Positions 6,666 through 11,668 of a DNA stretch of 11,668 nucleotides are shown one piece after another (within the stretch, counting starts at the first letter, position 1; each line of letters starts with the position of its first letter). This stretch comes from Betaproteobacteria bacterium (GTDB taxonomy: Bacteria > Pseudomonadota > Gammaproteobacteria > Burkholderiales > Thiobacillaceae), in the NCBI GenBank assembly GCA_020049245.1, contig JAIFLB010000162.1:1-11668 (forward strand), read 5' to 3'. Below the pieces are notes generated by a model that saw nothing but the letters and a program-made list of their open reading frames with translations, made no database searches and was not told the origin of the DNA. The position numbers and the translations under genes were made by a program.

Positions 6666-8702
6666 TTACTGCTCATCCTGCTCCGGGTGGTGCTCGGCGG
6701 CCATCTTCTGCTGGATGTGCGGCGGCACCGGTTCGTAATGGCTGAATTCCAGTGTGTACGAACCCTGGCCGCCAGTGAGGGACTTGATGCGAGATTGTAG
6801 GCTGTCGAGTTCCGCCAGCGGGGCATGTCCAACCACGGTGATCATGCCGCCGCGGCCGCTGACATGGCCGGTGATCTGGCCGCGCCGCGCGGAAAGGTCG
6901 CCGCTGACGTCGCCGATGGCGCTGTCCGGCGCGGTCAGTTCGACGTTGACGATCGGCTCCAGCACGATGGGTTTTGCTTTCGATGCCGCATCCAGGAAGG
7001 CTTTCTTGCCGGCGGTGACAAATGCGATTTCCTTGCCATCGACCGGATGGTTCTTGCCGTCGTAAACCGTGACCCGCACGTCCTGTAGCGGGAAGCCGGC
7101 AACGCTGCCGGTCTGCATCGCCTGACGCACGCCTTTTTCCACTGCCGGGATGAAGGTGTTGGGAATGACGCCGCCTTTCACCGCATCGACGAATTCGAAA
7201 CCGGCGCCGCGCGGCAATGGCTCGACGCGCAGATAGACTTCGCCGAACTGGCCGGAGCCGCCGGTCTGCTTCTTGTGCCGGTGATGGCCTTCGGCCGGTT
7301 GGGTCAGGGTTTCTCGATAGGCGATGGTCGGCGGATGTGTTTCCAGATCGAGGCGGAACTGTTCGCGCATCTTTTCCAGCACGCGGGCGAGGTGGGTTTC
7401 GCCGAGGCCCCGGATCACCGCTTCATGCGTGGTCGGATCGTGTTCGACATGCAGGCCCGGGTCTTCCGCGACCAGGCGATGCAGGACTTCCGCCAGTTTG
7501 TCGGTATCGGACTGCTTCTTCGGCCGCACCGCGAGACCAAACACCGCATGTGGGAAGTCGAGCGGCAGCATGTGGATGTGGTCGTCTTCCGGCGCGTCAT
7601 GCAGCACGGAATCGAAGTTGAGATCTTCCACTTTGGTCACCGCGCAGATGTCGCCCGGGCCGCAGGCGTCGACCGGCAACAGTTGCTTGCCCAGCACACG
7701 GAAAAGGTGATTCGCCTTGAACGGCTTGCGAAGCTCGCCGATGAACAACGAGGAATCGGTGGTGATCGTGCCCTGATGCACGCGGAAGGTGGCGATGCGG
7801 CCGATATACGGGTCGACTTCGAGTTTGAAAACGTGGGCAAGAACGTGTTTGTCCGGATTCGGCTCGCAGATCAGCGGTTGCGCCGCTTCGCCTTCACCCT
7901 GCACGAACAAGGGCGGGTTGCCTTCGGTCGGGTTGGGCAGCAGGCGAACCATGATGTCGAGCAGTTCCGGCACGCCGGCGCCGGATTGGGCGGAGACGAA
8001 GCAGACCGGCACCAGATGGTTTTCACGCAACGCCTTTTCAAATGGCGCATGCAGTTGCTCCGGGGCGACTTCGCCTTGTTCCAGATAAATATTCATCAAA
8101 TCTTCATCGACCTCGACCACCTGGTCGACCAGCGCGCGGTGCGCCGCTTCAACCGAGGAGAAATCGGCGGTGCCACTGGGCGTGAAGAAGCAGTCGGTAA
8201 CTTTGCTTCCCGCCTCGGCAGGCAGGTTGATCGGCAGACATTCGCGGCCGAAGGCGGTTTGAATCTCTTCCAGCAGGGCCGGCAGGTCGATATCCGGCGC
8301 GTCGATCTTGTTGATCGCGATCATCCGGCACAGCTTGCGGGTTTGCGCCCAATGCATCATCCGGTGCGTGGTGAGTTCGATGCCTTTGTGGGCGTCGATC
8401 ACCACCAGCACGGTTTCCACCGCATCCAGTGCGCAGAGTGCCTGGCCCATGAAATCCGGGTAGCCAGGCGTGTCGAGCAGATGTATCAGGGTGTCTTGAT
8501 GTTGCAGATGGGTCGCCGCGACCTTGATCGAGTTCAGATGCGCCTTTTCCAGCGGATCGTAATCGCAGACCGTGGTGCCGCGTTCAACTGAACCGGCGGC
8601 AGGAATTGCGCCCGTGGCGGCGAGCAGGTTTTCGATCAGCGTGGTTTTACCAGCGCCACCATGGCCGACCAGAGCCAGAGTACGTAGATTTGAGGGGTTC
8701 AT
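6666..8702 (-). CDS. fusA2: Elongation factor G-like GTPase (EF-G2 type paralogue)
   Basis: This 678-residue translation-factor GTPase has the EF-G domain order: G domain (1-260), domain II near 285-360, domain III (about 380-465), domain IV (HKKQTGGSGQFGEV 476-489 to about 590) and domain V to the C-terminus. The P-loop is GHGGAGKT (13-20), switch I is RGTT (41-44) and the base-specificity motif is NKID (131-134). Switch II reads DTPGYPDF (77-84), where canonical EF-G has DTPGHVDF, so the catalytic His is Tyr81. The domain IV tip His equivalent to E. coli H583 is kept (H552 in DGKNHPVDG). These features place it with the EF-G-like/EF-G2 group rather than the main EF-G, which is usually next to rpsL-rpsG-tuf. 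Its mycobacterial relative EF-G2 is reported to lack ribosome-stimulated GTPase activity; the role here is unknown. Start ATG 8700-8702 gives the family N-terminus. It is divergent from the plus-strand unit. Confidence 0.9.
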   Translation of the reverse strand: MNPSNLRTLALVGHGGAGKTTLIENLLAATGAIPAAGSVERGTTVCDYDPLEKAHLNSIKVAATHLQHQDTLIHLLDTPGYPDFMGQALCALDAVETVLVVIDAHKGIELTTHRMMHWAQTRKLCRMIAINKIDAPDIDLPALLEEIQTAFGRECLPINLPAEAGSKVTDCFFTPSGTADFSSVEAAHRALVDQVVEVDEDLMNIYLEQGEVAPEQLHAPFEKALRENHLVPVCFVSAQSGAGVPELLDIMVRLLPNPTEGNPPLFVQGEGEAAQPLICEPNPDKHVLAHVFKLEVDPYIGRIATFRVHQGTITTDSSLFIGELRKPFKANHLFRVLGKQLLPVDACGPGDICAVTKVEDLNFDSVLHDAPEDDHIHMLPLDFPHAVFGLAVRPKKQSDTDKLAEVLHRLVAEDPGLHVEHDPTTHEAVIRGLGETHLARVLEKMREQFRLDLETHPPTIAYRETLTQPAEGHHRHKKQTGGSGQFGEVYLRVEPLPRGAGFEFVDAVKGGVIPNTFIPAVEKGVRQAMQTGSVAGFPLQDVRVTVYDGKNHPVDGKEIAFVTAGKKAFLDAASKAKPIVLEPIVNVELTAPDSAIGDVSGDLSARRGQITGHVSGRGGMITVVGHAPLAELDSLQSRIKSLTGGQGSYTLEFSHYEPVPPHIQQKMAAEHHPEQDEQ

Positions 8703-8760
8703 GGATGACTTTCAGTTGGGACAGCGAGTCGGAGATTACCTACAAATTACAACTTACCAG

Positions 8761-8780
8761 GACGCAAAAAATGATGCGTC
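8761..8780. promoter_or_regulatory. Perfect inverted repeat upstream of fusA2
   Basis: GACGCA (8761-8766) and TGCGTC (8775-8780) form a perfect 6-bp dyad around AAAAATGA, centred about 68 bp upstream of the fusA2 start codon. A dyad with an A-rich centre in a promoter-proximal position suits an operator, but no known regulator consensus was recognised. No T-run follows on either strand, so it does not look like a terminator. Confidence 0.3.
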
Positions 8781-9109
8781 ATGGGGGATTGGCTGATGTT
8801 CTCGAGGTTGAAGCGGTGAAAATCCCGGTTCCGGAACTTCTCGGTGCTGAATTTCATCAGAAAACCAGATTATTGGCCCATTCGCAGGTGGATTGATGGC
8901 ATTTTGCGCGCATTCAGTGCTGTGGTCTGGCGCAATGTGGCTGCGAGCCGCCTTCGAATCTGGGGTCATGGCTGTATTCCGGTGAATTATTTGGAGATTA
9001 GCCAAGCCTTTGTGGTTGGTAAACAACATTGTTGAGTTATTCAGCGATTGATGTTGTCTTGCACAAATTTTCTGTTGTTCGTTGAATCCTTATATTAGAA
9101 AATACTCAT

Positions 9110-9206
9110 AACAGTGAAAGCACTTGTTCTGAGCGTTTTCAGTGTTGTCTCCTCCATCCTCCTTCATAGGTGGATTTAGCCCGGTCCAAGGACCGGGCTT
9201 TTTTTT
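9110..9206 (+). ncRNA. Candidate small RNA or leader RNA with pyrimidine-rich loop
   Basis: No plus-strand gene lies upstream to explain the strong terminator at 9178-9206, so a short transcript starting somewhere near 9090-9120 is likely. Just before the terminator, TCCATC (9153-9158) pairs with GGTGGA (9169-9174), allowing one G-U pair, and displays a 10-nt loop CTCCTTCATA. The tract 9148-9164 is almost all pyrimidine and contains CTCCTCC and CTCCTT, complementary to Shine-Dalgarno GGAGG. A C-rich loop, a terminator hairpin and an 8-T tail are the usual build of Hfq-dependent sRNAs that block ribosome binding sites. The 5' end is a guess. It could instead be a terminated leader of the gene at 9262. 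Confidence 0.4.
9178..9206 (+). terminator. Strong intrinsic terminator
   Basis: AGCCCGGTC (9178-9186) and GACCGGGCT (9191-9199) form a perfect 9-bp GC-rich stem with loop CAAG, running into eight T residues (9199-9206). The T-run lies on the plus strand only, so it stops plus-strand transcription 55 bp before the start codon at 9262. It is therefore either the end of a small RNA or an attenuator in the leader of the downstream gene. Confidence 0.9.
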
Positions 9207-9261
9207 ATCTGCGACAATCCAACAGTCAAATTTCGCATCAACCTTCGATGCAGGGGCTGAT

Positions 9262-10131
9262 ATGGCGCAGTCAAATTGGTATCTCAGGCATGAAGACAAG
9301 ATCTTTGGCCCGTTTCCACATCAGCAGATTGAAGAGGCGCTGCGAGCCGGGGAGATCAATCCGGATTCGGAAGTCAGCTTGAACGCGGTCGATTGGCTCA
9401 GCATCACCGATAGCGGGCAATTCGACATCTCGGCCAATCCCGAGATCATCGATGAGTCGGATGATTCGGTTTCCTGGCATGACCAGCGTCGCCAGGCGCG
9501 CAAACGCTGGCTGCAAGAGGGCGCGAGCGTGACCGAAGTGGCGCGCGATCCGGTGCAGGATGCCGCTGAACGGATTTCGGTCGAACGCAATCACATTCGC
9601 ACCCAGGCCTTGGTGGAGGCGGCAAAGCACAAGCGGCGTTCGCCCTGGATCGGTTTGCTGGCGCTGGTGTTGCTTGCAACCGCTGGATTCACCATCTGGC
9701 TGGGGCAGGGCGATAAACCGATTCAGGCCGGTATCAGCCAGACCGTCAACTGTGCCGAATCTTTGCGCGATGGCGTGAACTGGACGGGTTGCAGTAAAGC
9801 TGGCTATGTCCAGCCGAACGCAAAAGCGCGTAATGCGATGATGAACAAGGTTCGGCTGGATGACGCGCGGCTGAAGGGGGCGGACCTGGCCTATGCGTCG
9901 TTGCAATCAGCCAGTTTGCGCAACGTCGAACTGGTCGGCGTCAATCTGACCGGCGCCGATCTCTCCAATGCCGATCTCAGCGGCGCCGATCTCAGCGGCG
10001 CTGATCTGCGTTATGCCGTGCTGGCCAAGGCCAATTTGACCGGCGTCCGCTTCGCCGGCACACAACTCGACAAAGCTACCTGGGTTGATGGCCGGGTCTG
10101 CTTGGCGGGTTCAACTGATGTTTGCCGATAG
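9262..10131 (+). CDS. GYF_2-domain, single-pass membrane, pentapeptide-repeat protein
   Basis: The 289-residue product has three parts. Residues 5-48 (WYLRHEDKIFGPF...DWLSI) look like a GYF_2 (DUF4339) domain, a W-Y-x(n)-GPF module thought to bind peptides. A charged, probably helical linker (72-127) leads to one transmembrane helix, WIGLLALVLLATAGFTIWL (129-147). Basic residues before it (KHKRR) suggest a cytoplasmic N-terminus. The C-terminal part (about 198-272) is a run of some 15 pentapeptide repeats of A(D/N)LxG type, expected to form a beta-helix in the periplasm. It ends WVDGRVCLAGSTDVC. Four cysteines (164, 177, 280, 288) flank the helix and could form disulfides. Start ATG 9262-9264 has a good Shine-Dalgarno (AGGGG, 6 nt). 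An upstream start at 9142 would read through the terminator and is unlikely. Its function is unknown. The methyltransferase gene follows after about 26 bp. Confidence 0.85.
   Translation: MAQSNWYLRHEDKIFGPFPHQQIEEALRAGEINPDSEVSLNAVDWLSITDSGQFDISANPEIIDESDDSVSWHDQRRQARKRWLQEGASVTEVARDPVQDAAERISVERNHIRTQALVEAAKHKRRSPWIGLLALVLLATAGFTIWLGQGDKPIQAGISQTVNCAESLRDGVNWTGCSKAGYVQPNAKARNAMMNKVRLDDARLKGADLAYASLQSASLRNVELVGVNLTGADLSNADLSGADLSGADLRYAVLAKANLTGVRFAGTQLDKATWVDGRVCLAGSTDVCR
9970..9999 (+). repeat. Perfect 15-bp tandem repeat inside the pentapeptide region
   Basis: GCCGATCTCAGCGGC occurs twice back to back (9970-9984 and 9985-9999) and is followed by a diverged third unit, GCTGATCTG. One 15-bp unit encodes one five-residue repeat (ADLSG), so identical DNA units suggest recent in-frame duplication or ongoing slippage within the gene. 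Confidence 0.85.
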
Positions 10132-10157
10132 GATTTATGTCAATAAAGCCGGTATCG

Positions 10158-10934
10158 ATGAAAGTCATTACCTCGCGCGACAACCCGCTGTTCAAGGAAT
10201 TGCTCGGTCTGGCGAACGACCGCCGGGCGCGCCGGCATAGCCGACGCGCGTTGCTCGATGGCCCGCATTTGTTGCAAGCAGCGCTGGATGCGGGTGTGGT
10301 GTTCCAGCGTCTGGTATTTTCCGAGACCGGCGCCACCGGAGAACTGGCGGACTGGTGCCTGCGATTGCCGCAAGCGCCCGCCTGCGTGTTGCCGGATGCC
10401 ATGTTCAATGGTTTGACGCCGGTTGAAACGCCGACCGGCGTGTTGGCCGTGATTGAAATTCCGCAGCCTTTAATCACAGCGCAAGAAGCCTGCGTCGTAC
10501 TACTGGAAAACATTCAGGATCCCGGCAATCTGGGCGCGCTTCTGCGCGTCGCAGCGGCGGCCGGCGCGGATGCGGTACATCTGTCACCAGGTTGCGCCGA
10601 AGCCTGGTCGCCGAAATGCCTGCGCGGCGGGCAGGGCGCGCATTTCCTGTTGGCGATTCATGAAAACGCCGAATTGCCGATGCTGGCAAAGGACTTTGGC
10701 GCTCCGGTGTATGCCGCCAGTCTTGGTGCCAGCGATGTGTTGTTTGATCTCGATCTGCGCGGTCGCGTCGGCTTCGCCTTCGGCAACGAAGGCGCCGGAT
10801 TGTCGGCGCAACTTTGCTCGGTGGCGCAGCCATTCATCATCCCGATGCCTGGCAAGGTCGAATCGCTGAATGTCGCGACGGCGGCGGCGGTTTGCCTGTT
10901 CGAGCGGGTGCGGCAATTACGCAATCTCAGGTAG
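10158..10934 (+). CDS. SpoU/TrmH-family RNA 2'-O-ribose methyltransferase
   Basis: This SAM-dependent SPOUT enzyme is expected to methylate a ribose 2'-OH in tRNA or rRNA. The 258-residue form has an N-terminal substrate-binding domain (ITSRDNPLFKELLGLA, then ALLDGPHLL 31-39) and a C-terminal trefoil-knot domain. Motif 1 is LLENIQDPGNLGALLR (115-130) with N124 and R130, motif 2 is GFAFGNEGAGLS (205-216) with E211, and motif 3 is IPMPGKVESLNVATAAA (228-244) with N238. This separates it from methyltransferases outside SPOUT but does not identify the target nucleotide, so no symbol is given. Start ATG 10158 gives the family-typical N-terminus MKVITSRDNPLF. ATG 10137 has an AGGA only 3 nt away and would add seven residues. 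It follows the GYF_2 gene by 26 bp, so they may be cotranscribed. Its TAG stop lies inside the inverted repeat at 10931-11025. Confidence 0.93.
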   Translation: MKVITSRDNPLFKELLGLANDRRARRHSRRALLDGPHLLQAALDAGVVFQRLVFSETGATGELADWCLRLPQAPACVLPDAMFNGLTPVETPTGVLAVIEIPQPLITAQEACVVLLENIQDPGNLGALLRVAAAAGADAVHLSPGCAEAWSPKCLRGGQGAHFLLAIHENAELPMLAKDFGAPVYAASLGASDVLFDLDLRGRVGFAFGNEGAGLSAQLCSVAQPFIIPMPGKVESLNVATAAAVCLFERVRQLRNLR

Positions 10935-11025
10935 GGCGGAAAAGCGGCCTTATCGCACCTTCCGCCGAATTCTGTGGGGGCTGGCGGAAGGCGCCGGCAA
11001 GAAGCCGCCGGCTTTTCCGTCCTAC
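10931..11025. repeat. Large inverted repeat between convergent genes
   Basis: GTAGGGCGGAAAAGC (10931-10945) pairs with GCTTTTCCGTCCTAC (11011-11025) over 15 positions, with one G-U in RNA. A nested perfect pair is CTTCCGCC (10959-10966) with GGCGGAAG (10983-10990). The TAG in each outer arm is the stop codon of the adjoining gene: the methyltransferase at 10932-10934 on plus, mfd at 11022-11024 on minus. The arm shares TAGGGCGGAA with the element at 841-927. With no long T-run outside the stem, termination efficiency is uncertain, but transcripts from either side would carry a stable 3' hairpin. Confidence 0.85.
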
Positions 11026-11668
11026 GAAATTTCTCGCAGCAGGTTTTTCACCAGTTCAACCCGTTTTTCCAGCGTCGGGCAATCCTTGGCGATCTTCAGC
11101 CTATCCTGTCCGGCCAGCTTGTATTCGCGCTTGGTCTGGATCAATTTGATCAGTTTCAGCGGGTCGATCGGCGGGTTGGGTTCGAACTGGATGTTGGCGC
11201 CGTCCGGCCCGACGTTAAGGCGCGCGATGCCAAAGGGTTTGGTTTCCAGACGTAGGCGATGCAATGCCAGCAAGGTGTGCGCCGGGTCCGGCAGCAGGCC
11301 GAAGCGGTCGATCAGCTCTTCCTTCAATTCGTCGAGTTGTTCGGTGGCGTCGCAGTTGGCCAGGCGTTTGTAGAGCACCAGACGTTCGTGGATGTCGCCG
11401 CAATAGTCTTCCGGCAACAACGCTGGCAGATGCAGGTTGATTTCGGTGGTCACCGCCATTGGCGCATCGACATTGGGTTCCTTGCCGGCTTTCAGTGATT
11501 TCACCGCACTGGCCAGCATGTCGTTGAACAGGTTGAAGCCGACTTCCTGCATTTCACCGCTCTGGTTTTCGCCCAGCACCTCGCCGGCACCGCGAATTTC
11601 AAGGTCGTGCATGGCCAGGTAGAAGCCGGAACCGAGGTCTTCCATGCTCTGGATCGCTTCCAGTCGCT
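11022..11668 (-). CDS. mfd: Transcription-repair coupling factor Mfd, C-terminal part
   Basis: Mfd is an ATP-dependent DNA translocase that pushes stalled RNA polymerase off damaged template and recruits UvrA, coupling nucleotide excision repair to transcription. Only the last 214 codons are here; the 5' end lies beyond the right edge (E. coli Mfd has 1148 residues). The first visible residues, RLEAIQSMEDLGSGFYLAMH, followed by DLEIRGAGEVLGENQSGEM, are the end of the RecG-like translocase module with the TRG-type motif. The rest (FNLFNDML, LPALLPEDYCGDIHERLVLYKRL, LIDRFGLLPDPA) is the C-terminal D7 domain, which in E. coli folds back on the UvrA-binding region and restrains it. The protein ends in REIS, shorter than E. 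coli's RELEENAIA. Its TAG stop lies in the inverted repeat shared with the convergent methyltransferase gene. Confidence 0.96.
   Translation of the reverse strand, partial: RLEAIQSMEDLGSGFYLAMHDLEIRGAGEVLGENQSGEMQEVGFNLFNDMLASAVKSLKAGKEPNVDAPMAVTTEINLHLPALLPEDYCGDIHERLVLYKRLANCDATEQLDELKEELIDRFGLLPDPAHTLLALHRLRLETKPFGIARLNVGPDGANIQFEPNPPIDPLKLIKLIQTKREYKLAGQDRLKIAKDCPTLEKRVELVKNLLREIS

Larger units (their letters stand above)
8703..9261. other. Intergenic region between divergent fusA2 and the GYF_2 gene
   Basis: About 560 bp without a supportable protein gene. Base composition is visibly richer in A+T than the flanks, especially 9040-9120. Open frames here (for example minus strand 8754-9029 and plus strand 8844-9035) show no recognisable motif, family or good ribosome binding site. 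The right end holds the candidate small RNA and its terminator, and the left end holds an inverted repeat. The region should also contain the fusA2 promoter (minus strand) and a plus-strand promoter, but I cannot place either firmly. TTGAAT 9082-9087 with TACTCA 9103-9108 is a weak plus-strand candidate with a short 15-bp spacer. Confidence 0.6.

Noticed and set aside
7275..8591. A 438-codon plus-strand open frame antisense to fusA2
   Set aside because: It is rich in Arg, His, Asp and Val typical of the mirror frame of a GC-rich gene, has no recognisable family, and the opposite strand encodes a complete EF-G-like protein.
8921..8945. A sigma-54-like promoter (TGGCGC...GGCTGC)
   Set aside because: The -24/-12 spacing and the GC/TTGC core do not match the consensus.
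8754..9029. A 91-codon minus-strand open frame in the fusA2 upstream gap
   Set aside because: No family motif, poor ribosome binding site, mixed composition; more likely non-coding upstream sequence.
9142..9261. An upstream start adding 40 residues to the GYF_2 protein
   Set aside because: It would translate through the strong terminator hairpin; the internal ATG at 9262 has a better ribosome binding site and starts directly before the GYF_2-like domain.
10122..10157. TTG 10122 or ATG 10137 as the methyltransferase start
   Set aside because: TTG overlaps the upstream gene without a Shine-Dalgarno; ATG 10137 has AGGA only 3 nt away; family members begin near MKxITSRDNP at 10158. ATG 10137 remains possible.

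Overview
The window looks like ordinary chromosome from a GC-rich proteobacterium. The fused MnmC, class 2 PyrD, Hsp33, NikR and Mfd resemble gammaproteobacterial versions most closely, but a betaproteobacterium cannot be excluded from sequence reading alone. Nearly all coding space is housekeeping. There is no CRISPR array, insertion sequence, tRNA, rRNA or phage gene.

Layout. Seven genes run leftwards on the minus strand from about 8.7 kb to the left edge: an EF-G paralogue (fusA2), nikR, pyrD, ald, hslO, mnmC and the 5' part of prfB. pyrD-ald-hslO-mnmC are tightly packed, with gaps of about 36, 32 and 5 bp, and probably share transcripts. Hairpin repeats sit in the gaps around nikR and between mnmC and prfB. 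A 560-bp AT-richer gap follows (8703-9261). It contains a strong plus-strand intrinsic terminator that closes a possible small RNA with a pyrimidine-rich loop. Two plus-strand genes come next: a GYF_2/transmembrane/pentapeptide-repeat protein and a SpoU/TrmH-family RNA methyltransferase. The methyltransferase converges on the 3' end of mfd (minus strand, cut by the right edge). A large inverted repeat between them supplies the stop codons of both genes.

Themes. Translation and RNA modification dominate: RF2 with its programmed +1 frameshift, MnmC for the tRNA wobble uridine, a 2'-O-ribose methyltransferase and an EF-G-like GTPase. Stress and metabolism are represented by Hsp33, alanine dehydrogenase, dihydroorotate dehydrogenase, the nickel regulator NikR and transcription-repair coupling factor Mfd.

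Points deserving a second look: (1) Hsp33 has lost two of its four zinc/redox cysteines; (2) the EF-G paralogue has Tyr where the catalytic switch-II His should be; (3) RF2 reads SPY rather than SPF at the stop-codon recognition tripeptide; (4) a candidate small RNA with an anti-Shine-Dalgarno-like loop; (5) the inverted-repeat element that ends two convergent genes; (6) the GYF_2-TM-pentapeptide architecture. I found no clear new multi-gene system.
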